From Niastella sp. (lineage in GTDB: Bacteria > Bacteroidota > Bacteroidia > Chitinophagales > Chitinophagaceae): a stretch of DNA of 64,000 bases. The stretch covers positions 124,001 to 188,000 of the forward strand of contig JADJVM010000010.1 of assembly GCA_016710595.1 (NCBI GenBank), read 5' to 3'. Every line of letters starts with the position of its first letter. The first letter of the stretch is position 1. Below the pieces are notes generated by a model that worked only from the letters and a program-made list of their open reading frames with translations, was not told where the DNA came from and did not search any database. Positions 45,710-54,330 of this stretch are shown one piece after another. The translations under genes were made by a program, and so were the position numbers.

Positions 45710-46377
45710 CAGTCTGTAAATTTATATCCCATGCCATAAACCGTTTTAATGTAATCGGCCTCGCCGGCTTCTACCAGTTTTTTACGCAGGTTTTTTATGT
45801 GTGTATAAATAAAATCGAGGTTACCACTCATTTCATCGCCCCATAAATGTTCAGCAATGGCAGTTTTGGAAATTACCTTTCGTTTGTTACTTATAAAATA
45901 CAGCAACAGTTCATATTCTTTTCTTGTAAGGTCTAAGCCGGTATTATTTACAGCGGCAACTTTTGCCTGCGTGTCAATGCTGATATCATTAAACCGAATA
46001 ATACTGCTGCCGCCAAATCGTTTTCGCCGTATGATGGCACCAATCCTTGCATTCAATTCAGAAAGATGAAAGGGTTTGGGCAGGTAATCATCGGCCCCTA
46101 ATGTAAGCCCGGCCACTTTATCATCAATAGAGTTTTTAGCCGATATTATAAGAACGCCATCCATTTTATTATTAGCCCTCAATTCCTTTAAAACAGACAG
46201 CCCACTGCCCCCGGGCAGGGTAATATCCAGCAGGATGCAATCATAATCGTATAATTCTGTTTTTTCTATTGCTGAATTGAAATCGGTGGCAATCTCACAT
46301 ATATAATCCTGCCCCTTCAAGTAGGTGGCAATACTTTCACTTAATGCTTTTTCATCTTCAATTATCAATATTTTCAC
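45709..46377 (-). CDS. OmpR-type response regulator
   Basis: 222 aa. Receiver domain with Asp51 (CILLDITLPG), acidic pocket Glu7/Asp8 and Lys in ISAKNS, then an OmpR-type winged helix (LTRKEYELLLYFISNKRKVI, TAIAEHLWGDE, HIKNLRKKLVEAG, VYGMGYKF). Transcription factor of the two-component pair with 44453. Confidence 0.95.
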   Translation of the reverse strand: MKILIIEDEKALSESIATYLKGQDYICEIATDFNSAIEKTELYDYDCILLDITLPGGSGLSVLKELRANNKMDGVLIISAKNSIDDKVAGLTLGADDYLPKPFHLSELNARIGAIIRRKRFGGSSIIRFNDISIDTQAKVAAVNNTGLDLTRKEYELLLYFISNKRKVISKTAIAEHLWGDEMSGNLDFIYTHIKNLRKKLVEAGEADYIKTVYGMGYKFTD

Positions 46378-46530
46378 TGAATTATTTTTTACAAAACAAG
46401 ATACAAATTCTGTGGAGAAGTTGAAGTAAGGGTAAAATACGTATAGTTGTTGTTAAATTAGTGCTGGTTGATGTTTTAAGGATATAATAAAATTGCCCTT
46501 GCATTTGGATTTACAAACTGACTCTCGCCG

Positions 46531-46580
46531 GAGGAACAGAGGTGAGGCACTGAGTAAGACGACCTTAAGGCGTTAAAGGA
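46531..46580. repeat. Second copy of the GAGGAAC...CACTGAGTAAG repeat
   Basis: GAGGAAC (46531-46537), CACTGAGTAAG (46548-46558) and the following CGACCT...GC.TTAA block match 11894-11944. It lies in the 214-bp gap between the response regulator and the next gene; nothing else notable is there. Confidence 0.6.
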
Positions 46581-46591
46581 GATAAAAGTTT

Positions 46592-47440
46592 TTAAAATAA
46601 CTTTAATTGCAGTTCTTCTTTTACTGGTTTTGGAAATGTAGGATGAAATGTTCCGATAATAACAAATGGGTTAGGATAGTTTTTTGCATGGCTTTCATAA
46701 ACAGTTCCCAAAAACAAATACAAATCCTTTGTTAAAGTAAAATCATCCCAATATTTTTTCCTTACATCTTCACAGGCTTTTGTTTCCCGGTCATGACCAT
46801 CATATTTTGCCAACATCTTCCAATACAAGGCTCCAATTTCCCAATCTTCTATCATTAATTTGGAAAGGGTTCCTGCATCATCTTTAAACCTGTAAGAAAA
46901 CTTGAATGGCAATTTATTTACCACTTCAAAAGGGTTCTCGGCGTTCTGAAACAAATGTAATTGTTGGGCTTTAGCTTTAAGTGTTGCCAGCTTTTCTTTG
47001 TCCCATTCTCGTTCAACCGGCTCTATGGTAAAATCAAGTATTTCCTTTGGCTTAAATGTCGCTAATGAGGTAGCTATCTTTTTATCTTTTGCTTCGGCTA
47101 TAAGTTGTGTAAGATTGGTATAAACCTTTTTTAAAACGATATCTTTTCTTTGCTGCCAATTGTTATGAGTTTCTATGTGGCCAACTACCGTAAAAGCATT
47201 TTCAATAGACCGTGGCTTATGACTTTCCGGCCTGAAGTCACCGGTATTTTTTGTCAAATCAATTTCTACCCAATCATATTTACTGTAACGCTTATCATAT
47301 TCCAGTTTCCGGAAGGGAATAGGAAAAATCCTGATCCAATTGCCGTTCTCTAAAAAGCCGGCAGTGCATACTAACTCATCATATTTTGAAGATAATGCCG
47401 GGTAGGTTTTTACAGCAATTAGTACTTTGGTAAGGGCCAT
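46592..47440 (-). CDS. Hypothetical protein, partner of the DUF488 fusion
   Basis: 282 aa, soluble. N-terminal block VKTYPALSSKYDELVCTAGF with WIRIFPIPFRKLEYDKRYS and VEIDLTKN suggests a beta-barrel (OB-like) fold, followed by a helical C-terminus. I remember similar sequences but cannot place a family name. Starts 1 bp after the DUF488 stop, so the two are cotranscribed and probably act together. Confidence 0.6.
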   Translation of the reverse strand: MALTKVLIAVKTYPALSSKYDELVCTAGFLENGNWIRIFPIPFRKLEYDKRYSKYDWVEIDLTKNTGDFRPESHKPRSIENAFTVVGHIETHNNWQQRKDIVLKKVYTNLTQLIAEAKDKKIATSLATFKPKEILDFTIEPVEREWDKEKLATLKAKAQQLHLFQNAENPFEVVNKLPFKFSYRFKDDAGTLSKLMIEDWEIGALYWKMLAKYDGHDRETKACEDVRKKYWDDFTLTKDLYLFLGTVYESHAKNYPNPFVIIGTFHPTFPKPVKEELQLKLF

Positions 47441-47441
47441 T

Positions 47442-48326
47442 CTAAATATGCTTTAGTTCATAATTCCATTGGGGTAGTTGAGTAATTGCCTCAGCCAAAT
47501 GCTTTCTATGGCATTGGCAAATATTTGCCTCAAAACAGGTTAATGCGATCCTTTTTTTATCTTTTAATAAAGCCAGAATTTTTTCCTGGGTAGAGATAGT
47601 GTTGTTAAGTGTTTTCTTTTTATAACTTTCAAAAAGATTATCGTAGTCGCTTTGTTCTTTTAATTCCTGCCGGTATTCGGATTGGATACCGACCTCACCA
47701 AAATGTATGTATTCAATATTTAATCCTTCACAGTAACGTATCAACTGGCTTTTTGAAAAACCAAATTTCTGGCTCAATGGATTATTGCGAACGTCAACTA
47801 ATACCTTAATATCACGCTTTATTAATTTATTCAGATACGCTTCAAGCGATATGCCTTCGTAACCTATTGTGTAAAGCGTTGTAGCAATTAAAGCAGGGCG
47901 AAAAGTATTAACCTTATTTAATTGCTCATTGGTTAAAAGCCTTTCAGCTGTAGTACTGTTTATTGCGTAATAAGGGAAGTTTGTGTAAGTATGCTTCATC
48001 AGGCCATCGCCATCCATTTTATTATAAAGTACATAAGCCTGGTTTACCAGCTTCCTATCTTCTTCATCTAATAATCCCAAATAGTTTTTGCGGTCTTTTT
48101 TTGAGTAGCCCGTTTCATCTTCGGTTAAGAAATCTTTTTTCACCATTGTAAACAAATCTGCCTTGGCCGAATGGGAATAACAGCCGTACAAATAGGGTAT
48201 AAAATCGTACTCCGGCTCGTTTTGTTGTTGGCACACCAGGAACAGTAATTTTTGCAGGTTGATTTTTTCCAATCTGCCACCAAATACCTGTAACAAGGCC
48301 AATATAATTTTTCTGCGATAGAACAT
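47442..48326 (-). CDS. Panacea-like/DUF488 fusion protein
   Basis: 294 aa. Residues 1-110 (LLQVFGGRLEKINLQKLLFL, YDFIPYLYGCYSHSAKADLF) resemble the Panacea (DUF4065) domain of some antitoxins. Residues ~148-294 match DUF488 (YTIGYEGISLEAYLNKLIKR, VLVDVRNNPLSQKFGFSKSQ, CFEANICQCHRKHLAEAI). DUF488 is of unknown function with a conserved His/Cys end. The fusion plus its 282-aa partner and a HEPN gene in one run looks like a toxin-antitoxin or defence set; this is inference. Confidence 0.75.
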   Translation of the reverse strand: MFYRRKIILALLQVFGGRLEKINLQKLLFLVCQQQNEPEYDFIPYLYGCYSHSAKADLFTMVKKDFLTEDETGYSKKDRKNYLGLLDEEDRKLVNQAYVLYNKMDGDGLMKHTYTNFPYYAINSTTAERLLTNEQLNKVNTFRPALIATTLYTIGYEGISLEAYLNKLIKRDIKVLVDVRNNPLSQKFGFSKSQLIRYCEGLNIEYIHFGEVGIQSEYRQELKEQSDYDNLFESYKKKTLNNTISTQEKILALLKDKKRIALTCFEANICQCHRKHLAEAITQLPQWNYELKHI

Positions 48327-48340
48327 GATGCAAAGATACT

Positions 48341-48787
48341 TTAAGTTCCCGGGCTTTGAAAAAAAGCATGAAGTACCATCTGAATGGCAAGCCTGGCATC
48401 ACTTTCCATTTGTTTTCTGTTGTTGTATTGGTCATCAATGGTCAGTGCAGGATTGTCAATATCAACATGTACATATTTATTTCTCAATTTACGCAACCAG
48501 TTTATATCTTTTCCAGTAAAATATTCGTCTAATAGTTTTGCCGTACCGATTTTATTATCCATTGCTTCGGTTTCTCTTAGCTGGGCATCAATTATTGAGA
48601 CAGATAAAATAATTACTGCTAAAAAAGCTCCTGCACAATAGCAACTCTGTAACTCTACCAGTAACGCAGTTCCCTGGTCACTTACAAGGTAGCTTGCCGT
48701 TGGGTGCTGCTTATTTTCCAATTCATTTTCAAACCATCCGTTTCTTTCTTCCCATATTTCAAAATCTGGATGCTCAAGTTGTTCCAT
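48341..48787 (-). CDS. HEPN-like hypothetical protein
   Basis: 148 aa. The C-terminal half has LRKLRNKYVHVD with Arg-Asn-x3-His in the R-x4-H spacing of HEPN/abortive-infection families, and the N-terminal helices contain a conserved Glu in VELQSCYCAGAFLAVIIL. It lies 14 bp before the DUF488 fusion. Possible RNase-type effector, but the match is short. Confidence 0.6.
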   Translation of the reverse strand: MEQLEHPDFEIWEERNGWFENELENKQHPTASYLVSDQGTALLVELQSCYCAGAFLAVIILSVSIIDAQLRETEAMDNKIGTAKLLDEYFTGKDINWLRKLRNKYVHVDIDNPALTIDDQYNNRKQMESDARLAIQMVLHAFFQSPGT

Positions 48788-48802
48788 AATTTCAATTTTA
48801 AG

Positions 48803-49285
48803 TTACAACACCTTGTCAAGTCTTTTGTGTATATATGAAACAAGATTCATTAAATCCAATGCCTCATCTTCTTCACTTGCAAATTTAATTTTTGGTTCAT
48901 GTGCTGTTGGGTTTCTGATTATCCCAAATAGTCCTTTTATAGCATTCATTAATCCTAAATGTTCACTCCGGTCAGTATCACTTTTAATAAGATTAATTTT
49001 TATTAAAGGGTTGCTTGTAGAAAAAGCTGTTTCAATTAAGGCATTGCCATCTGCATATAACCCAGTCATATTTCTTATTCGTTCAGCTACACTTTTGACA
49101 GCTTCAAATACAGAATGGAAATAGTTTTCGTTAAGTAATTCAGGTTTACAATATTCGAATATAATCTGATGAACATTTCTTACTTCAAGCTTATATTTAA
49201 AATGACTTGCTCTTTGTTGAGCTTCAGAGATTGTTGTGGCTTTATATTGAAAGGTTATTTGAATAAAATTAAGGGTTTTGGGTAG
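48803..49285 (-). pseudogene. TIGR02391 family gene, 5'-truncated
   Basis: The readable frame encodes the conserved C-terminal domain: RASHFKYKLEVRNVHQIIFE, ENYFHSVFEAVKSVAERIRN, MTGLYADGNALIETAF, then LGLMNAIKGLFGIIRNPTAH. A stop codon at 49286-49288 and lack of an upstream ATG remove the usual N-terminal part (family ~250 aa). A late ATG (49069) could give only 88 aa. Either decay or use of a non-ATG start. Family members are Abi-like (RNPxAH is HEPN-like) in defence contexts. Confidence 0.65.
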
Positions 49286-49564
49286 TTATAGTATTTGTTT
49301 TTTCTTTACTGCAAGGCACCATGTGATGGGTAGCAAACTAAAAAAAAAATGTATATAGAAATGTGCTGTGATTCAATACCAATAAAGGTTTCAGCCGATT
49401 TTGCCCGTTTTAGCAAATTGGTGATTTTTATTTAATCCGTTGATTACAAATATTTTAAGTCATTTTTACCTGCAAAAAAGTGGCAATACCCCTATCTGAA
49501 TGTTAACTTTTAGGACAAAAAGCCATTAGTTTGAGCAAAATTTCGGACATGAATAAAAAAGCTG

Positions 49565-49645
49565 TATTTTTGTAGTCAAATTATTTGGACCGGGGTGTCC
49601 CCGATCGGTAAAAGGTCAAGACTTGTCTTGACTTTTTGCTTTTTA
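49565..49645 (+). ncRNA. Possible small RNA with own promoter box and terminator
   Basis: TATTTTTG (49565-49572) fits TAnnTTTG; downstream lie CGGGG-tgt-CCCCG (49591-49603) and the stem GTCAAG/CTTGAC (49615-49620 and 49627-49632) followed by T5 and a T-rich tail. The transcript would be about 60 nt and end at the 3' edge of the DUF3800 gene. The rest of the 49289-49642 gap is AT-rich with no gene. No -33 box was found, so confidence is low. Confidence 0.3.
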
Positions 49646-50374
49646 GGGATAGAGCTTAAGACCGCCAAGATTGCCATTGTTTCTATAAATTTTTGATTCT
49701 AATACTTCAAATGCCGGGTTTGCTCTATCGGGTTCTATTACATACCGTGCGATTGGATAAGCGACTAAATCGGCCAACTGAATTCCGTTGATGTTCTCTT
49801 TTTTATTTCTGAATGTAAACGTTGGTGATACTTCGTGTAGTTGCCCTGCAGTTAACTTACCGGTTCCTCTTGCGCAAAGACGTTGAAAATGATCGTCTAA
49901 CTGTTTATCTTCCTTTTGCCCACGCCGTTCAATGACAATCGCTAATTCACTATTAGGGTCTTTTTCATTTAGTATCATTACGGCCTGTTCTATAACAAAA
50001 GAAAGGGCAACTTCATACACATCATCCTGCAACTTTCCGAATTTCTCTATGTAAGCATTTTTTTGGATTGCTTATGCAACAATAGTATAATCAGAATCAG
50101 CAACTATCTTATTGATGCCTTCATAGAATTTCTTCTTCAAATCGAGATCAAATAATTTCTGAAACTCTTTTTCGCATTTACGAATATCCCTGGAATGAAA
50201 AATAACAGTTTTGTTACCCCAAATGGACTCTTTAAGTTTATTGATCTCCTGCCGGATAATCTCATAATTGTCCTCAGTAGTAAGTACCCCGCAAAGCAGA
50301 AATACCGGAAAATCCGGGTCTGGCTTTGTTAGTCCGTGGTCACCGCTTTCATCAAGAAATAAATAATACCTCAT
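49643..50374 (-). pseudogene. DUF3800 family gene with an in-frame TAA
   Basis: The 5' part gives MRYYLFLDESGDHGLTKPD with the DESG motif of DUF3800; after SDYTIVA comes TAA (50072-50074), and the same frame continues AIQKNAYIEKFGKLQDDVYE and ends with NGIQLADLVAYPIARYVIEP. Both parts belong together (about 243 aa, typical), so it is a nonsense mutation or recoding, not a frameshift. The 3' part could start at MQDDVYE, making a half protein of 129 aa. DUF3800 proteins are nuclease-like and found in phages and islands. Confidence 0.75.
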
Positions 50375-50409
50375 ATTTAAATATCCACAAAAATACCTGC
50401 AATTTTTAA

Positions 50410-50853
50410 TTATCCCTGCAACAACTTCACCTTTCCACTACTCACTTTATCAAACAGTGTTTCATTGGTTTTCATGTCGTACATAAATGGCAGGAACATT
50501 TGCAAAGGTTTTGCCTGGCCAAGCAGGATCATGGTACATTGTACCTCTGTCCAGTCGGAAAGAATTTTCCAAGCAGTACGGCTGGCCTGCTGCTGAATGG
50601 CTGCCCTGGTTTCCGGCCGGGGGCGCTTTACATCCTGCCAAAGAATATTGAAACATCCTTCTACCTGTGCTTTTAAATGGAAGGGCAAGGTTTGCTGCAG
50701 TTGCTCGTCGAATAGTAAGAAAGTGATGCCGGTGCATATTTTATTTACATACTGCTTATTGATGTTGTTGGCTCCGATCTCTACCAGCAGTTCTTCAATT
50801 TTTGACATTGACCTTGCGGCTTCTACTGTGGATGTGTAGTTTTTGATGTTCAT
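50410..50853 (-). CDS. Conserved hypothetical protein of Bacteroidota mobile elements
   Basis: 147 aa, soluble. MNIKNYTSTVEAARSMSKIE, then FHLKAQVEGCFNILWQDVKR and TAWKILSDWTEVQCTMILLG match the pattern of a family I have seen in Bacteroidota prophages and islands, function unknown. 36 bp before the DUF3800 gene. Confidence 0.65.
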   Translation of the reverse strand: MNIKNYTSTVEAARSMSKIEELLVEIGANNINKQYVNKICTGITFLLFDEQLQQTLPFHLKAQVEGCFNILWQDVKRPRPETRAAIQQQASRTAWKILSDWTEVQCTMILLGQAKPLQMFLPFMYDMKTNETLFDKVSSGKVKLLQG

Positions 50854-50889
50854 TGATTTTGAGTTTAATGGTTATTATAAATTATGTAA

Positions 50890-51342
50890 TTATTCTTGTA
50901 AATTATTTTCCATAATGTGCAGCAGCCCCTGGCAAACCGGTATAATTTCATCGTTGCAGTACCGGTCCCAAAACGCTTCCTTATCTTCCCAGTATTTTTC
51001 CATAATTTCTGTTGTTTCGGAATCCAGGACAATACCCTTTATCAGGTAAAACAGTGTGTCTGCCAATTTTTCGATATCATTTGTGCTTATTTCATAAGTG
51101 AATGGAACCTCACAGTATTCTGATGGCACGTTATAACAGAAATCATTTGAAAGCTCAGATAATTTCTCCCCGAAATAAAGTGCATCATAGTACTCGGTTA
51201 CAATCATAATCTTATCATCTTTTGGCTCTTCAAAGTGTCTTTCCATGGTGATGTGGAAAGCCGTTTCGTTTTGCATCATCAGGTAGGCATACAGATCTTT
51301 AAATTTATAATCTGCAAATTCCATGAGGTTTATTGTGAGCAT
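50890..51342 (-). CDS. Hypothetical acidic protein
   Basis: 150 aa, acidic, rich in Tyr/Asp/Glu (ISTNDIEKLADTLFYLIKGI, YWEDKEAFWDRYCNDEIIPV). No signal peptide or named domain. Sits between a mobile-element gene and the primosome-like gene, probably part of the same island module. Confidence 0.6.
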   Translation of the reverse strand: MLTINLMEFADYKFKDLYAYLMMQNETAFHITMERHFEEPKDDKIMIVTEYYDALYFGEKLSELSNDFCYNVPSEYCEVPFTYEISTNDIEKLADTLFYLIKGIVLDSETTEIMEKYWEDKEAFWDRYCNDEIIPVCQGLLHIMENNLQE

Positions 51343-51429
51343 AGCTTTTAGGTTGAGGTTAAGGTTGAGTATTTGAGTGCAGGCCCTTCGACGGGCTCCC
51401 CGAAATCATCGGGACAAGTAGGGAGACAG

Positions 51430-52536
51430 CTAAGGCGGATTTTCGGTTTGAGATTGGAAATGTTTGTATACTGCTATCCGCTTTGCCAGGTTAACGAGAT
51501 TAGGTTTGTCTTTTAAAAGCAGTTCATTTTTTTCATTGCCATTCAGGTATGCATCCCATAATTGATTCAGGGAATGTTGGTTAGTACCCGTAAGCTGGTT
51601 GATCCTTTCTTTCCAGGCATCCTGCATGACAGTTTCTGTGAGCTGCAATTGCAACTGCTGGAAATGTTCAACTGTTATGAGATTAAAAATCTTTTGGCCT
51701 TGTAAAAAGCGTTTTAGCAAATCGTCAGCAGCCGGCCCGGCTTCAGGGCTTTGCTTTTTTTCTTCATTGTTTTTGCCAATGCCCAGCATCCATTTGTGGG
51801 CAAGAGATTGCCAATCCTTAATGGGAACTTTATCCCTGAGCATCCATCCTCTGCCCCGGTTGTAATAAAAGAATTTTTGGGCTTCAGCAACCGGGTAGTT
51901 TGCAGATTTAAAAAACTCTTCGGTTTCGCCCAAAGTTGGGATAATTGCTGTTCGGTTCTGCCCTGCATGGTGTACCGAATTTGAGACACCGGCCGGGTAG
52001 TTTATTTCTTTTTTTTGTTTTTCATTTTTACTAAAATTTTTTGTGGGTGTGTTGGACACAGTTTTATCTTTTAAAAAGTTTGGTTTTATATTGTGTCCCA
52101 TTTTTGGGACTGGTACGGTATCAAAATCGGTACTCGCAGCGGTCAAATTTGGGACACTACCGGTATCAATTTTGGGACTCGTAGAATCAGGACTTTCTTC
52201 GCCAAAAAGACCGAGTTGTTTGTACCTACTGACCGGATCTTCCTCAATATCTAAACGGCCAATACTAACTTTTACAGGTAGAAACTTTGAAGGTGAAGGA
52301 TGATAATAGATATACCTGGCATCATGCAGTTCTTTGATGCATTTATGGTATGTATTCTTTGAACCAATTTTACTGAGGTTCATTATATTTTCACGGTAAA
52401 CAGGAAAAGGATTTTGAAACCGGTTATAATTCCAGTATTGGAACAATGCCATGTACAGACTGATATGCGACGAGGTAAGCGCTACATCATTTTTTACAAT
52501 TGTGAAAAATGAATTCATATGACGGATGTAGTTCAT
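51430..52536 (-). CDS. Replication/primosome-like protein with wHTH start
   Basis: 368 aa. N-terminal winged-helix-like part (SSHISLYMALFQYWNYNRFQ, NLSKIGSKNTYHKCIKELHD), a Ser/Thr/Pro/Asp linker (about 110-200) and the block QKFFYYNRGRGWMLRDKVPI, common in Bacteroidota mobile elements in a DnaD/DnaT-like context. Function is inferred as replication or control of the island. Its ATG overlaps the stop of the preceding small gene (ATGA). Confidence 0.65.
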   Translation of the reverse strand: MNYIRHMNSFFTIVKNDVALTSSHISLYMALFQYWNYNRFQNPFPVYRENIMNLSKIGSKNTYHKCIKELHDARYIYYHPSPSKFLPVKVSIGRLDIEEDPVSRYKQLGLFGEESPDSTSPKIDTGSVPNLTAASTDFDTVPVPKMGHNIKPNFLKDKTVSNTPTKNFSKNEKQKKEINYPAGVSNSVHHAGQNRTAIIPTLGETEEFFKSANYPVAEAQKFFYYNRGRGWMLRDKVPIKDWQSLAHKWMLGIGKNNEEKKQSPEAGPAADDLLKRFLQGQKIFNLITVEHFQQLQLQLTETVMQDAWKERINQLTGTNQHSLNQLWDAYLNGNEKNELLLKDKPNLVNLAKRIAVYKHFQSQTENPP

Positions 52537-52766
52537 GACCTCCGGGCCTCATCCCCGTGACCACTGGCCGCTTGCTGGCATTTGTTATTGACTGAAACTG
52601 CAGCATTTACTACCAGGTAATGTTGGTGCTTATGAAAACTGAAATTCGGAAAAAGGTTTGCTAATTTTTTCTCTGTGGCCCTCTTCTTTCGTTCGGAAAG
52701 TGTGAGCCTGGGCTTTAGGTTGTTTTGCTTTTTTGTGTGGCAGCGGCCACGATAGAGGGAATACAT
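52533..52766 (-). CDS. Small basic hypothetical protein, coupled to the primosome-like gene
   Basis: 77 aa, very basic (LTLSERKKRATEKKLANLFP), Ala/Ser-rich end. No domain recognised. Its TGA overlaps the ATG of the next gene, so translation coupling is likely; this is the best evidence that it is a real gene. Confidence 0.55.
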   Translation of the reverse strand: MYSLYRGRCHTKKQNNLKPRLTLSERKKRATEKKLANLFPNFSFHKHQHYLVVNAAVSVNNKCQQAASGHGDEARRS

Positions 52767-52815
52767 GGTTAGGATTTTTAGTTTATGGTGAAATACAAAT
52801 GCTTTGGCAGCCTAT

Positions 52816-53094
52816 TCAGGGTTTTGTTGCAAGGCGCAGGTTTTGTTCCATAGTCTTTTGGATGTGCTCATAATCGTAATAAATAATGCCCCCGATTTTT
52901 GTGTACTGGAGTGTACCATTGATACGAAGTGTTTGTAAAGTGCCGGGAGAAACTTTAAGTATTTTTTTTACTTCATCGGATTTGAGCCATTTTTTTATTG
53001 GCGTACTGTCTGCTTTAAGAAGGGATTTAAGCTCAGTAAATAATTCGGACTTAAAATTCTGCAAATCTTCGGTAGTGAGAATTTGTACTGACAT
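52816..53094 (-). CDS. HTH_17 excisionase-like DNA-binding protein
   Basis: The start is placed at MSVQILTTEDLQNFKSELFT (92 aa), not at the longer frame, because the upstream part is unlike the family. Winged-helix MerR/excisionase domain: KKWLKSDEVKKILKVSPGTL, QTLRINGTLQYTKIGGIIYY. Such proteins act as recombination directionality factors or repressors for Bacteroidota integrative elements. 57 bp downstream of an 18-bp palindrome. Confidence 0.75.
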   Translation of the reverse strand: MSVQILTTEDLQNFKSELFTELKSLLKADSTPIKKWLKSDEVKKILKVSPGTLQTLRINGTLQYTKIGGIIYYDYEHIQKTMEQNLRLATKP

Positions 53095-53150
53095 AGTGGT
53101 GAATTTTATGAAAGCAAAAGAAGTGAAAGGGGAATTATAAAAACAGTTGC

Positions 53151-53168
53151 AGGGGTTGCGCAACCCCT
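53151..53168. promoter_or_regulatory. Perfect 18-bp palindrome, possible operator of the HTH gene
   Basis: AGGGGTTGCGCAACCCCT reads the same on both strands. It lies 57 bp upstream of the excisionase-like gene, in a gap without a gene (53095-53400). A repressor site for the HTH protein is plausible; a terminator is less likely because no T tail follows. The rest of the gap is AT-rich with nothing I can support. Confidence 0.45.
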
Positions 53169-53400
53169 TAAAAATGCAGGCTGGATAAGGGAATTATCTA
53201 AAAAAATTAATGCCGACCGCCTGTAATAAAATGAGTTTTTAAAAAAATCAGGGTTATCAGGACAGATATTTTTTAACGCTTTTTATTTTGAATATTTATT
53301 TGAATTTAATATTTTGTAATACTTTCTAATGATCCTACCGAAAAGCACTTAACAGAAATGTTACTGTACCAATACAAATTCGCAACCCTAAAAAACTGCA

Positions 53401-54330
53401 ATGGCATTGGAAAACGAGCTAAAGGTTTTAGAACATCTGATAATTGTAACCCTAAACCCTGCAAAACTTAAACCTGGTAAACTAAATAACACATTTATTA
53501 GTGAATGCAGAGTTTTAGCAAATACTGAAAAAGAAAGGATCAAAAATCAATTTGCTTCGGTGATCTTTAATCCGGGCTCGGAAAGCCTCATTGAAATTTA
53601 TTTCCGTCATCATCAAACTTCCCTGGTTAAACTTTCGGATACAGTTTTCAAATACCTGCAACAAAAAACGGAGGATAGTATTTACCGGGTAACAAATAAG
53701 AGTTTGGCCATCAACTTTTACAAAGAAATTTTAATGGTGCCTGAAGAACTTCTGCAATTTATTGCAGATAATTACCCTGGATATTTTAATAGTGCAATTA
53801 AGATACCTGATGCTCAAAAATGGAAGTTGGAACCAGAAATAAAAAGCAACCTGAAACAGGCAAGAGCTGCATTGTTAAAAACTGATTTGAATAAGAAGGT
53901 TATAGATATTATCTGTGAGCCAATTGAGGCATTACTATCTGCAACAATAGAAACCACTTATCGGGAATTGGCTTATCTGAAAGCATTCATAAACGGGTTG
54001 CAGCATTTCATCGTCAGTCAAAACAGCAGCAACATAAATGAACAGTTCAACCATTTATTATTGTACTTAAATTATAATAAACTTCGACTTTTTAACTTTT
54101 ATATCCAGGAACTAAAAGAAAGCGGAGATCACCTTAATAGTGTTAATGATCAAATAGACTTTTATTCTTTGCAACTAAAACTAATCAATCAGTTGCCAGT
54201 GAAGCCGGGATTAATTTATAAACCAGGGTTGCCATCGCTTAAAGAACAAATTGGAAACTGGATTTGTGAAGAACTATATTATCTGGAAAAAAAAGCAGAA
54301 GCTTACTTTTCCGGTTGCGATGCAACGTAA
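53401..54330 (+). CDS. RteC-like regulator, N-terminal part
   Basis: 309 aa, helical: ENELKVLEHLIIVTLNPAKL, then LIEIYFRHHQTSLVKLSDTV, VTNKSLAINFYKEILMVPEE and WICEELYYLEKKAEAYFSGC. This resembles the N-terminal part of RteC proteins, which activate excision genes of CTnDOT-type elements; the family name is from memory. It stops just as the C-terminal RteC domain begins in another frame (next entry). Either the gene is split by a frameshift near 54313-54330, or there are two overlapping genes. Confidence 0.6.
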   Translation: MALENELKVLEHLIIVTLNPAKLKPGKLNNTFISECRVLANTEKERIKNQFASVIFNPGSESLIEIYFRHHQTSLVKLSDTVFKYLQQKTEDSIYRVTNKSLAINFYKEILMVPEELLQFIADNYPGYFNSAIKIPDAQKWKLEPEIKSNLKQARAALLKTDLNKKVIDIICEPIEALLSATIETTYRELAYLKAFINGLQHFIVSQNSSNINEQFNHLLLYLNYNKLRLFNFYIQELKESGDHLNSVNDQIDFYSLQLKLINQLPVKPGLIYKPGLPSLKEQIGNWICEELYYLEKKAEAYFSGCDAT

